A stretch of 64,000 nucleotides of DNA from Wuchereria bancrofti (Eukaryota; Nematoda; Chromadorea; Rhabditida; Onchocercidae), in the NCBI GenBank assembly GCA_005281725.1, contig SSBO01000012.1, positions 16,711,865-16,775,864 on the forward strand, read 5' to 3'. Under the pieces are notes generated by a model, which saw only the letters and a list, made by a program, of their open reading frames with translations, ran no database searches and was not told where the DNA came from. Positions 23,201-64,000 of this stretch are shown one piece after another (position 1 is the first letter of the stretch; the number at the start of each line of letters is the position of its first letter). The translations under genes and the position numbers were made by a program.

Positions 23201-25761
23201 AGAGAGAAGCTGTACAGAGTAGTCCCAAACTGTAATTCTTCATTTATTTTTGCAGTATTATGCAAATTGTCATTCCCCTATTGAGCGATGTAAAGAACAT
23301 CTGAACAAATTTTCAACTTTGGTTAATATAAAGAAAAGAGACGGTGCTGGGCCCATTGCCTTCATTGTTAGTGAACTATGCTCGGCTACTTTATAAGTGT
23401 TTTGGAGATCGTTTTCATACTTGTTGATGGAATTACTGAGCTAGTCACACTATCTGTTTTAAAAGTAGTCATTAGTTACTTAATGAAGCTGTTGCCTACC
23501 TTCACAAAATCATTGATTACTTAATTGTGTGTTTCCTTTCTATGAGCAAAGATAATTTAAAACATGTTTTGGCATGAGCTTTATGTAAATATTGGAACTG
23601 GAAGTAGAACGTCTGTTTAGTCTTCAAGCCGCAAGACATCAGACTAATCTCGAGGAAATATTCTGCAGATGAATAATATTTTCTCTTAGACATTTGTGTG
23701 GGGTTCATTAAGGTAACTGTTACATATGAAGGAGGTGAGTATATCCTTAATGGTCGCCATTTCGTTGCTGATAACCTCAAATTATAATTTCTTTTTCACT
23801 CTAATAAAACTTTAGAAATCCAAGGTTTTTTAAAGAAACTTATTTACAAAGACATTCGGAGCTCGAATTCTCACAGGATCGTGAATTCTCGCACGACTTT
23901 AATTTATGTAGATGGTACCCTTTATTTCAAAAGGGAAGGATTCACTGAATGTGGCAGTAATTCCTTCAATAGTAGTAGTACTAATTGGGTATGAAGAAAG
24001 TTGTTATTGTATGAAGTGCAAGAATGGTTGTAGTTGGTTACTTGCGGAAGTTTGATTATATATTTTCTGAACAAACCGAATGAAAGATGAGAAATCTATT
24101 GGATGAGAAAAAAAGTTAAATAATATTCTACATACTGGTCGATGCAAGCTGTAAGCATATCTGGCATTCGTATAATCGTAAAGGATGAAATTGCATAGCA
24201 GTGTCGGTTCTTGAAATGCCTAGGTTATATCTTATCATTTTACAGTCTTAAATCGTTCATTAATTACACAGCTTCGTTTTGAAATCTAAAAATCTGAAGA
24301 AATGGAGAGACGAAAGTGAGTTAGGATTAGCTCAGAATTAATCATGATTAACTTCTATTATTATTATTATTTGCAATGAAGTTACAAACTTCCATATTAG
24401 GAAAACTGTCTATACTCTCAATGATCAAAGATGTCACTGAGAAGATGATGGATAAAAACTGTTGTGCTAGAGAAAGTTGCAAACAGTTCAAGTTTAAGAG
24501 TAATAATAGGGATGATTTCTTCATACTATTTAGAATTCGAGGAAAAGAAATGAAAAGAAGGAAATTCAAGAAGTTGAACAAATTAGAAATTAGAATGGGA
24601 ACAAGGTAGACTGAAATCCCTTTATCCGTAGTATCCTTGATCATCTCGCTGACGAAAAATACTGGGAATCAATTTTTAAACTTTTTAATGCGATTTAAAT
24701 GATTGATATTGCATAGTCCTGCATTCAGATATCTTAAAGGGTCACTATCACTGTTTCAGTTTATTTTCTTTGCATTTTTATCGAACTACATTACCTGAGA
24801 AGTGGAACAAACGAATTAAACAGGAGAGTTCCTTATTACAAAGTCTAAAGAAAGCAATAATTCTCACTCTTCCACCATCTCATTCCTCTTATTTCGACAT
24901 CTTTTTATTACAAATTACTTTCGTTCCTAGAGACGCGCTCATTTTGCGAGTTCTATCTTTATCAGAGGCTTCGTAGTTTTTTTCTTGTTTTCTTTTTTTG
25001 CATTAATGTTTCATGTTTAATGACACCGCAATTGTTCCATTACTGAATAATGTATTGGAAATTTTAGTCATTATTAGAAGCAGAAAAGATTGAATGAAAT
25101 AAGAGAGAAGTAGTTAATTGTTACAGTCTGAAGTAGCACAGAATGAATTATAGTCAGAGTCTGCTTATTTTCGCTACTTCAAGTTTTTGCTTACAAAAGT
25201 TTCTGATATTTCCCTCATTTCAATAATTTAAAACCAATCAAAATTCTGTAATGTGCGGCATAGGTTCATTTAAAATTCATTTAAAAGTCCCATTCTTTTT
25301 CAAACTCAATTTTTTCCATTACAGTGTCGGAAAGCATGCATAAAACCGGAATTGCCTCGCATATGGCGACTAAATAAACTTATTGTTTACAACATATATT
25401 TTGATTGAAATGTAGCTTTCTCTAAAATAATTACATCGTTCTTCTGTAGAATCTCCTGCAAAACATTTAAATTCATTTAAAGGCCTTTTTGTGTCGTATG
25501 TCTGTTCTATTCATCAACTGTTGAATGTAGAATCGAAAGTTATATATAATTCATTTATTCATTCATTTACTATTTATTAGCATTGATTTTTTCAATTAGC
25601 TCTGCTTTAAAATTTCGTCTTTATTTCCCGGCATTGCTAAGTTGTATTTTTTTCAGGAGAGGAAGTGCACTTTCAACTAACAAAGTAAAGCAGCTAGGAA
25701 GGGATAATCGAACACATACACTGTGGTACACCATCATTAACTCTCAAAAGGCACTTAAAGA

Positions 25762-39884
<14,123 letters not shown>

Positions 39885-41442
39885 TATGAAAGCATGAATT
39901 GTGCTACGACTATGCGATATAGTTCGATATGATCTAGAGATTACTGTCATCTGGTTCTAAACCGTCTTGTAGATCTATGTTTTTATTTTCCGGAATATTT
40001 CCGATAATTAACTTCCTCAATGTTCATTAAAGCATGCTTATCAATAGTACCCGGAAACACTTTTCAGAACTTTTTTCACAAATTTATGGCGCATCAGTTA
40101 ATTTGGAAATAATGTGCAGAGCTCTGATTTTCTTATTTTTCTATGTTTTATTAAAATTCATATAACCAGTAGTAATGACGAATTTAAGATTTGTATAAGG
40201 CTATTTTTCATTCAGTATTTCGTTATATTTGAATCCTTGCTATTGTCCATTAGAGAATATTTCTGCAGAAGAAAATAAGATACATTTTTATGAAAACAAA
40301 GGAAATGTCATAAGCGATTTTCTCATATCGCCGCTTTAGTTATATAAAATTTGGATAACAGCAGAAGTTGCATACTTTATATTTGGTGTCAACAGTTTGT
40401 ATGCAAAGCCCTCGTTATGAATGAAAAGTGTTATTCAGCAAAAAGTGCCTGTCCTTAGTATATTTCCTGTACAATTTGTTTTTTATCGCTTTTATTCCCG
40501 TGGTTATATATGTGACAGTAATTCGATTAGGAACTATTTTTTTCTCCCATTTTAGTATAAGACTTTTTTTCAAAAATGAAAATCCATTTTGCTGCATTGT
40601 TTAAATCTAATTCAAATGAGAAATTTAATCAGCCCAGTTGTTACTGGCACATGACTCCATTACCATGTGCAGAATGATCTGTTCGAAATGTTGCTTTCGT
40701 CTCACTTTTAATTGTACTTTAATAGGTGAAGTTTTTTCTACTCCCTACAGGGATTGATAAGACTTTTATCAGTTTATATTGAGAAAGAACGAAATCTGAA
40801 TATGCCAGATATTCAAAGAACAATACCTGTACTTCTGTGAAGTATTACTTATCGTTAAAGTTGTCATGCGATATCACCAAAATGGATACTTTTGTTTTCG
40901 GTACAAGGAGAAATTTCTTGTGTTATCTATTCATTTTGTCCGTAAAGATAAGTGTTTCCGCTGAATTACTATGTTTTTTGAAAGTTTAAGCTTGTTTATT
41001 CTTTTGGACTTTAACTCAGGATTCTATGATTTTATATCAGTTGTCATGCTGGTTGTGAGAGCTATCGATTGATTGAATTGTGATTATACTTCTTTGTTTG
41101 CGTTGTTTATGCAGTGATCAAGTGCTGTCTCGAAGTTTCACTCATTTTAATATTACATTTTGTAAATTCTGTAAAATTGCGAGGTGATATTTATTATTCT
41201 GTTATTGTTATAATTATTTTTATCGCAATGAATAAAGAAAATCTACCTGCACTAATTTGTATGTACGCTAATATAGTTAATATAAATCAAGTTCATTTTG
41301 AATTTTTTCCATAGACATAGAGGGATGGTGAATGACGCATGACGCAGAGTTGGCCTATTATGCACTTGTATGACGCAGAGTTGGCCTGTTATGCACTTGT
41401 AATTTCAATTTATTCAAAAATTATTGAGAACTGATGTCAAGT
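39885..41442. other. Downstream flank of Scribble copy 1
   Basis: Non-coding 3' flank of copy 1. It aligns with 41444-42837 and with 61031-62600, at a few per cent divergence. A 60-codon minus-strand frame present in all three versions (40415-40597 here) has no coding features and is conserved only because the DNA is duplicated. Confidence 0.6.
41339..41400. repeat. 31-bp tandem duplication, present only in the copy 1 flank
   Basis: Two adjacent 31-base units (ATGACGCAGAGTTGGCC start) at 41339-41369 and 41370-41400, differing at one base. The homologous sites at about 42758 and 62515 have a single unit. It is a difference between the two versions of the locus, 40 bp before the contig join. 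Confidence 0.85.
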
Positions 41443-41443
41443 N
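41443..41443. other. Single-N contig join
   Basis: One N, after which the sequence restarts about 1.4 kb earlier in the same downstream region (the segment at 40060-41442 is repeated from 41444). It marks the end of the contig holding Scribble copy 1. Confidence 0.9.
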
Positions 41444-44400
41444 AAACACTTTTCAGAACTTTTTTCACAAATTTATGGCGCATCAGTTAATATGGAAATA
41501 ATGTGTAGAGTTCTGGTTTTCGTATTTTTCTATGTTTTGTTAAAATTCATATAACCAGTAGTAATGACGAATTTAAGATTTGTATAAGATTATTTTTCAT
41601 TCAGTATTTCGTTATATTTGAATCCTTGCTATTGTCCATTAGAGAATGTTTCTGCAGAAGAAAATAAGATATATTTTTACGAAAACAAAAGAAATGTCAT
41701 AAGCGATTTTCTCATATCGCTGCTTTAGATATATAAAATTTGGATAACAGCAGAAGTTGCGTACTTTATATTTGGTGTCAACAGTTTGTATGCAAAGCCC
41801 TCGTTATGAATGAAAAGTATTATTCAGCGAAAAGTGCCTGTCCTTAGTATATTTCCTGTACAATTTGTTTTTTATCGCTTTTATTCCCGTGGTTATGTAT
41901 GTGACAGTAATTCGATTAGGAACTATTTTTTTCTCCCATTTTAGTATAAGATTTTTTTTCAAAAATGAAAATCCATTTTGCTGCATTGTTTAAATCTAAT
42001 TCAAATGCGAAATTTAATCAGCCCAGTTGTTACTGGCACATGACTCCATTACCATGTGATGCAGAATGATCTGTTCGAAATGTTGCTTTCGTCTCACTTT
42101 TAATTGTACTTTGATAGGTAAAGTTTTTTTTTACTCCCTACAGGGATTGATAAGACTTTTATCAGTTTATATTGAAAAAGAACGAAATCTGAATATACCA
42201 CATATTCAAAGAATAATACCTGTACTTCTGTGCATTACTTATCGTTAAAGTTGTCGTGCGATATCACCAAAATGGATACTTTTGTTTTCGGTACAAGGAG
42301 AAATTTCTTGTGTTATCTATTCATTTTGTCCGTAAGGATAAGTGCCAGCTGATAATCAAATTGATAAATTTTCCGCTGAATTACTATGCTTTTTGGAAGG
42401 TTAAGCTTGTTTATTCTTTTGAACTTTAACTCAGGATTCCATGATTTTATATCAGTTGTCATGCCGGTTGTGAGAACTATCGATTGATTGAATGTGATTA
42501 TACTTCTTTGTTTGCGTTGTTTATGCAGTGATCAAGTGCTGTCTCGAAGTTTCACTCATTTTAATATTACGTTTTGTAAATTCTGTAAAATTGCGAGGTG
42601 ATATTTATTATTCTGTTATTGTTATAATTATTTTTATCGCAATGAATAAAGAAAATCTACCTACACTAATTTGTATGTACGCTAATATAGTTAATATAAA
42701 TCAAGTTCATTTTGAATTTTTTTCACAGACATGGAGGAATGGTGAAGGTGCTTCTTGTATGACGCAGAGTTGGCCTGTTATGCACTTGTAATTTCAATTT
42801 ATTCAAAAATTATTGAGAACTGATGTCAAGTTTTGTCGTTGCTGTTCGTTTAATTTGAACATTAAAGTGAATAATATTTGAACATGAATAATATTTAGTT
42901 ATTTTAGGACTTTCCAAATGGACATCGTTTCTGTGTGGGTGCGAATCAACATGCTGTTTGGTTGCTGTTGCAAGATTTTCTTAATAGCTGATTAAAAGTT
43001 AGCTTTGTATGACACTACTAATTTGTACACATTTTAATGACGGTGTATAAGTTAGGTGGAAACAAACGATTTCTAGTGATGCCTGGAAGAAATGCCGTTT
43101 CAAATAGATGGTATTCCACGACTTACTTGTTTGCATAATGATCACTGAATTGAAGTACATCTTTTCAAATTTTCTTTATCATCAATTTGATTCTTACTTG
43201 AATAGTCATTAATATAGCTAACTTGATTTAGGGATGTCTTTATTTGACCGAAAAAGCTCTATTTTTGTTGTGATGAGTGTTAAAGTCAAGTCCTGAATTG
43301 TTCGCTATTTGTCTATTCCTACTCAAAAGTCGTTATTTAGTCAGATAGATTGTTTATTCATTGAAAGTATTCCTCCACTTATTTCTTTGTTGAGAAATTG
43401 TACTATTGTTTCAATTAATGTAACAACACAGTGGCATATTCGCATGTTGTAGGATGTTGTGGAATGTAACATTTTGCAAAGTTTTCGTGATTCAGAATAA
43501 ATTTATTTGCGAAGGAGCTAAATATTTACCAGTGTTGCTGTAACTATCTTTGATGGATTATATACAGACCACAGTCAATTGGTTATAAGCAACTATAAAC
43601 TTTGACATTTCAAAAAGTCAAAAATTTATCTGAAGGGTTTGGTGATCTTGAGAATTTCAGTGAAATTAAATATTTCGAATATATAACTACAGAGTTGCTA
43701 TCTTCCAGTAATTCTTATCGATTGACATTCACATTGTGCAGTTTTTTTTTTTCACAATGATAAAATCATTAGTGGTACTGTTAAATGTACAGATAACTGT
43801 GAAAATATACAAATCTATCAGCTGTTCATATTAGAGACTCCGTAATCATATTGATACTAGTGTAGATTAAATCAGTTATTCATCCTCTACTATATTTTAA
43901 TAGTCATCTTTCAATACATCCTCACCATCGAATTATTCTTTTAGTTTTTCTAAAGAAATATTTAGAAATAAAAAAAAAAATAACATTAGAGGTTTTCTAA
44001 CCCTTCACTTTCTCTTAGTTTCTTCGCTTTGCAATTATTAATTATTTGTTAATTTCAGAGATTGTAATTGCCATTAGATACTTAAAAAGACTTGGATATA
44101 CTTCTCTTAATGGAATTAGACTTAAAGAGTTGCCACTAACGACAAAAGCCTTTATTTTCAAGTATTAAATTTATCATTCGACGTTAACAACATTTTCTTC
44201 GTTTTCATATGTCTTTGCTGTAACTTCTATTCGCATTAATCAACACATCGCTTATCAGTTAAATGTATCGTTAAGAAAAAAACAATTAAAAAAATGGTGT
44301 GGTAGTGGAAGATTTCCAACTGAATCTTTGTGATTATTTATTTTAATTTGTATTTCAGGTTGACAGATATCAGAACCTGTTTGTGTATGTTTGTGATAGC

Positions 44401-46719
44401 AAGACTTTCAATTGTAAAATATTGATGTTACCGAAAGTAAGCTTATATTTTTGCCACATTCGATCAGTGTATTATATGAATTTTTGATGAACACTGTGGT
44501 ATCTCTTAGCTAATTCTCCTTCTGTAGAATCCCTGCGTTATTTTATTTTATTGCTCTGGTCAACTAAAATCATTTCGTGTTGTATGGTACAATATGAACA
44601 ATTTCTTTTTTAATTTGTGCACATTGAAATAGAGACAAATACTACAACTTGCAGAAGTGCTGCTGCAGCTGCATCAGTACTATTAGCTATCATAGAAGGA
44701 AGTATTAGTGAATACTTTGCAATGCAGTGTTTTCAGTGTTTTCACGGTCATTGAGAAAACAAAGATGATTAGAAGTTGGAAAAAAACTGCAAGACTTGAG
44801 AAGTTCACTCATTATCATTTCAAATTTCATCAGTCATATGAAATTTAATATATTTGAAAGATAATTACTCCTCCTCATTAAAATTAATTAGAATTCTTGA
44901 TCTATTTATCAAACTTAGGGCTGAAACTGTTAAATCAAAAATAACATTACATCGAGAATATTGGATTGGTAGTGATAGTATACATAAAGACAAGAATTAG
45001 CAGTACTAAACACAATAGATAAAAAATAGCCTCGATGATTGTCATAGATCACACATTTCAACTGAAGTTAAAGATATAATTCAGAGAGGATACAGAAGGA
45101 TAATCTTAATATTAATAGCATCCAGCATTTGAAACAAAAGTGATATCGTGAAATCCTTTTTGCCTAGATCTTCTTAAGACTCTGTTTAAGATAGTAGTCA
45201 TAACTTCTTTTTTTATAGTTTATAAAAAAAATATGAAAGTGGAAAAAGATAAATTTGCAAGAAAAAAGTGCTGTAATGGAAATAATTAGTATTACACAGG
45301 AAGTATAAACAAGTATAAACATTGAGTATCAATCTATCATTGCAAAGATAGCTTTGCGATCTCTTAATAATTTGATCTCTGTCAATAAGGCTAAATTTAG
45401 GTATGCTACAGAGTTTTCAATCAAGTTTGAATAAAGAAGTTTGAATAAAGTGAAAATCCTATTGAAAACATTCTGAACTGAATTTGAAACAATGGTTAGA
45501 GTATTTTATAAAGTTCATAAAGTAAAATAAATGAAACGTCCTGGTTTTTCAGTTTGTTACAATTTACTCTCAAAATAAATTTTTACCTTTTTAATTTTCG
45601 CAGGTTCTAATATCCATTCTCATAAAATTTACGCTGTCTCACGGAATAGTATAACTCGCTGGGAATAGTTTAAACAAAAAGATGTGGCCATTAGCCTTCA
45701 TTTAGATGAAATATGGAATTGCGTGAAATTAAGCAAGACTTGCTTCTTTTAAGACTTGTCATTTTTTTTTTGTTATTTTTTTTATTTTTTGGAAATGTAA
45801 TGGAAGAGGTAAACGACATGTGTTAACATAGAAATATTGGACATTGAAATTTTTACTTGTTGGATGAAAATTGCGAGTTTTCATTTCGCTTAGTAATCCA
45901 ATTTGTTTTCCCATTTGATGTCTAATAGTGGAAATTTTCAGAAGTTCCAGACTTGATTTAGATGGAAATGACCATGAAAATAAACAATTGTTTTTATACT
46001 TTGGTGCGCAATTTTGTCTCTATGTTATGTTTTCCTGCGTAACTTCTTTCATTCACTTTATTTTTTAATAACATATGTATAATGTATTTGCTTCATACTT
46101 TTTCCAAGCCAAAGATATGAATTCCATTCATATCAACCTTCAAGGATTTATGGAGGAAAGATGTTAATTGCTGTACAAAGGTAGTTTTTCTCCGTCATTT
46201 TCGGTTAAAAAATAAGAGATTTGTTTGCAACTTAGAAAGGAATAAAATGGAAAATGCTTTTCATCCGTTGGATGCATATAAATAAAGAAGCATTATCATT
46301 ATGTTTTCCTTGTGTTTTTTAGTTGTGCTGAACCTTATGGTGAAAAAAGTGGGAATTTTCCACTTTTTATTGCAAATAAATGTTATTACTGTTCAATACA
46401 TTAGCTATTAAATTGGTAGTTATTTTCACCTTTTCCCAACTGTTTATTGTTTTTTAAGAAAGTGATTTTACTTACTGAATGCTTCAGATTGTATTTTATT
46501 TCAATTCTCGATATTTATTAGTCGTTTTTCGAATTATTTGTACCATTTATATTTCTTATTCTATAAAAGTGACTACTTGTCGTAATGTTTGTTTGATTCA
46601 AAACATATTATTGTTGTTATGAACTAAGCAGTAGCAATAATATTAGTTTCCTAAAACTAAAACTCAAATAAAGATAGAATGATTTGCATATCTAACAAAC
46701 ACACTGATTTCCTTACTAA
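41444..46719. other. Second version of the Scribble downstream region, non-coding
   Basis: A 5.3-kb contig-like block. Its first part, 41444 to about 42981, is identical to 61201 to about 62738 (constant offset 19757). After that, indels and substitutions appear relative to 62739-64000. No gene, RNA or mobile element is recognisable in the whole block; the longest frames are under 90 codons and lack motifs. Confidence 0.6.
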
Positions 46720-46720
46720 N
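46720..46720. other. Single-N contig join that truncates Scribble copy 2
   Basis: One N directly before GTTTGCC, which is the middle of Scribble exon 2. The sequence to its left is not Scribble intron 1, so the 5' end of copy 2 is missing because of the join rather than a natural breakpoint. Confidence 0.9.
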
Positions 46721-61030
<14,310 letters not shown>

Positions 61031-64000
61031 TATGAAAGCATGAATTGTGCTACGACTATGCGATATAGTTCGATATGATCTAGAGATTGCTGTCATCTGG
61101 TTCTAAACCGTTTTGTAGGTCTATGTTTTTGTTTTCCGGAATATTTCCGATAATTAACTTTCTCAATGTTCATTAAAGCATGCTTATCAATAGTACCCGG
61201 AAACACTTTTCAGAACTTTTTTCACAAATTTATGGCGCATCAGTTAATATGGAAATAATGTGTAGAGTTCTGGTTTTCGTATTTTTCTATGTTTTGTTAA
61301 AATTCATATAACCAGTAGTAATGACGAATTTAAGATTTGTATAAGATTATTTTTCATTCAGTATTTCGTTATATTTGAATCCTTGCTATTGTCCATTAGA
61401 GAATGTTTCTGCAGAAGAAAATAAGATATATTTTTACGAAAACAAAAGAAATGTCATAAGCGATTTTCTCATATCGCTGCTTTAGATATATAAAATTTGG
61501 ATAACAGCAGAAGTTGCGTACTTTATATTTGGTGTCAACAGTTTGTATGCAAAGCCCTCGTTATGAATGAAAAGTATTATTCAGCGAAAAGTGCCTGTCC
61601 TTAGTATATTTCCTGTACAATTTGTTTTTTATCGCTTTTATTCCCGTGGTTATGTATGTGACAGTAATTCGATTAGGAACTATTTTTTTCTCCCATTTTA
61701 GTATAAGATTTTTTTTCAAAAATGAAAATCCATTTTGCTGCATTGTTTAAATCTAATTCAAATGCGAAATTTAATCAGCCCAGTTGTTACTGGCACATGA
61801 CTCCATTACCATGTGATGCAGAATGATCTGTTCGAAATGTTGCTTTCGTCTCACTTTTAATTGTACTTTGATAGGTAAAGTTTTTTTTTACTCCCTACAG
61901 GGATTGATAAGACTTTTATCAGTTTATATTGAAAAAGAACGAAATCTGAATATACCACATATTCAAAGAATAATACCTGTACTTCTGTGCATTACTTATC
62001 GTTAAAGTTGTCGTGCGATATCACCAAAATGGATACTTTTGTTTTCGGTACAAGGAGAAATTTCTTGTGTTATCTATTCATTTTGTCCGTAAGGATAAGT
62101 GCCAGCTGATAATCAAATTGATAAATTTTCCGCTGAATTACTATGCTTTTTGGAAGGTTAAGCTTGTTTATTCTTTTGAACTTTAACTCAGGATTCCATG
62201 ATTTTATATCAGTTGTCATGCCGGTTGTGAGAACTATCGATTGATTGAATGTGATTATACTTCTTTGTTTGCGTTGTTTATGCAGTGATCAAGTGCTGTC
62301 TCGAAGTTTCACTCATTTTAATATTACGTTTTGTAAATTCTGTAAAATTGCGAGGTGATATTTATTATTCTGTTATTGTTATAATTATTTTTATCGCAAT
62401 GAATAAAGAAAATCTACCTACACTAATTTGTATGTACGCTAATATAGTTAATATAAATCAAGTTCATTTTGAATTTTTTTCACAGACATGGAGGAATGGT
62501 GAAGGTGCTTCTTGTATGACGCAGAGTTGGCCTGTTATGCACTTGTAATTTCAATTTATTCAAAAATTATTGAGAACTGATGTCAAGTTTTGTCGTTGCT
62601 GTTCGTTTAATTTGAACATTAAAGTGAATAATATTTGAACATGAATAATATTTAGTTATTTTAGGACTTTCCAAATGGACATCGTTTCTGTGTGGGTGCG
62701 AATCAACATGCTGTTTGGTTGCTGTTGCAAGATTTTCTTAAATAGCTGATTAAAAGTTAGCTTTGTATGACACTACTAATTTGTACACATTTTAATGACG
62801 GTATATAAGTTAGGTGGAAACAAACGATTTCTAGTGATGCCTGGAAGAAATGCCGTTTCAAATAGATGATATTCCTCGACTTACTTGTTTGCATAATGAT
62901 CACTGAATTGAAGTACATCTTTTCAAATTTTCTTTATCATCAATTTGATTCTTACTTGAATAGTCATTAATATAGCTAACTTGATTTAGGGATGTCTTTA
63001 TTTGACCGAAAAAGCTCTATTTTTGTTGTGATGAGTGTTAAAGTCAGGTCCTGAATTGTTCGCTATTTGTCTATTCCTACTCAAAAGTCGTTATTTAATC
63101 CAATAGATTGTTTATTCACTGAAAGTATCTTCAACTTATTTCTTTGTTGAGAAATTGTACTATTGTTTCAATTAATGTAACAACACAGTGACATATTCGC
63201 GTGTTGTAGGATGTTGTGGAATGTAACATTTTGCAAAGTTTTCGTGATTCAGAATAAATTTATTTGTCGAAGGAGCTAAATATTTACCAGTGTTGCTGTA
63301 ACTATCTTTGATGGATTGTATACAGACGACAGTCAATTGGTTATAAGCAACTATAAACTTTTGTCATTTCAAAAAGTCAAAAATTTACCTGAAGGGTTTG
63401 GTGGTCTTGAGAATTTCAGTGAAATTAAATATTTCAAATATATAACTACAGAGTTGCTATCTTCCAGTAATTCTTATTGATTGACGTTCACATTATGCAG
63501 TTTCTTCTTTTTTTTACAATGATAAAATTATTAGTGGTACTGTTAAATGTACAGATAACTGTGAAAATAAACAAATCTATCAGCTGTTCATGTTAGAGAC
63601 TTTTTAACTGTAGATTAAATCAGTATTCATTCTCTATTATATTTTAATAGTCATCTTTCAATACATCCTCACCATCGAATTATTCTTTTAGTTTTTTTAA
63701 AGAAATATTAAAAAAAAATAACATTAGAAGTTTCTGACCCTTCACTTTCTCTTAGTTTCCTCGCTTTGCAATTATTAATTAATTATTTGTTAATTTCAGG
63801 GATTGTAATTGCCATTAGATACTTAAAAAGACTTGGATATACTTCTCTTGATAGGATTAGGCTTAAAAAGTTGCTGCTAACGACAAAAGCCTTTATTTTG
63901 CATTTTTCAAGTATTAAATTTATCCATTCGACGTTAATAACGTTTTCTTCGTTTTCATATGTCTTTGCTGTAACTTCTATTCGCATTAATCAACATATCG
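61031..64000. other. Downstream flank of Scribble copy 2, non-coding
   Basis: Homologous to 39885-41442 and 41444-44270. No gene is recognisable. Small frames at 61561-61743 (-), 61823-62005 (+) and 62285-62548 (+) are exact counterparts of those in the 41.4-42.8 kb block and are duplicated DNA rather than supported genes. Confidence 0.55.

Larger units (their letters stand above)
17316..25761. other. Long intergenic region upstream of Scribble
   Basis: About 8.4 kb with no gene I can recognise. It holds one possible minus-strand exon (18342-18680), a perfect hairpin (20191-20218), a short ATT run near 24355-24370, and pyrimidine-rich stretches (for example 19370-19540 and 21880-22075). Open frames such as 21169-21534 (+) and 19302-19565 (-) lack splice context, conserved motifs or natural composition. 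It may contain the Scribble promoter and 5' UTR exons, which cannot be placed from sequence. Confidence 0.5.

Noticed and set aside
43000..46719. Possible transposon or retroelement in the non-coding block
   Set aside because: No terminal repeats, target-site duplications or transposase or polymerase motifs were seen.

Overview
This is a window of AT-rich animal nuclear DNA, most likely from a nematode. Genes are split by introns of about 40 bp to 2 kb, the 3' splice sites are TTTCAG-type, and several start codons sit just downstream of an outron-like TTTCAG (possible spliced-leader addition). Introns longer than those of Caenorhabditis fit a clade III (filarial/spirurid-like) parasite; the species is inference. 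I rebuilt genes exon by exon, checking splice phase at each junction. Family names come from remembered conserved motifs, not a database search.

Layout. (1) 1-3320 (+): 3' part of a four-finger C2H2 zinc-finger gene. (2) 3974-4814 (-): unrecognised 219-aa protein. (3) 5719-6500 (+): DGCR6/gonadal (gdl) family protein. (4) 8256-9157 (+): ribosomal protein uL13 (RPL13A, nematode rpl-16), followed 223 bp later by (5) 9381-10865 (+): Elongator subunit ELP6. (6) 11365-13653 (-): complete eight-exon Porcupine (PORCN), the Wnt O-acyltransferase. (7) 14346-17254 (+): complete ten-exon KICS2-like gene, a KICSTOR subunit that in mammals links GATOR1 to nutrient sensing by mTORC1. (8) 17316-25761: about 8.4 kb with little recognisable coding, one possible exon at 18342-18680 (-) and one perfect hairpin. 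(9) 25762-39884 (+): complete 29-exon Scribble gene (leucine-rich repeats plus four PDZ domains, 1425 aa). (10) 41444-46719: non-coding sequence matching the region downstream of Scribble. (11) 46721-61030 (+): a second, 5'-truncated but otherwise intact Scribble copy, followed by the same downstream sequence.

The second half of the window is shaped by assembly. Single-N joins at 30559, 34857, 41443 and 46720, two of them flanked by duplicated ends, together with an N run in an intron, suggest that two haplotypes (or two close paralogues) of one locus were laid end to end. Both Scribble copies keep an open frame through every shared exon and differ by synonymous changes, conservative substitutions and in-frame indels.

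The genes do not form one pathway. They cover transcription (zinc finger), translation and tRNA modification (uL13, ELP6), Wnt secretion (PORCN), nutrient signalling (KICS2) and epithelial polarity (Scribble). I found no mobile element, CRISPR array, tRNA or rRNA gene. The most notable items are the four-PDZ Scribble in a nematode-like genome, the KICS2 gene with a 24-nt microexon, two conserved GC-AG introns in Scribble, and the duplicated locus.
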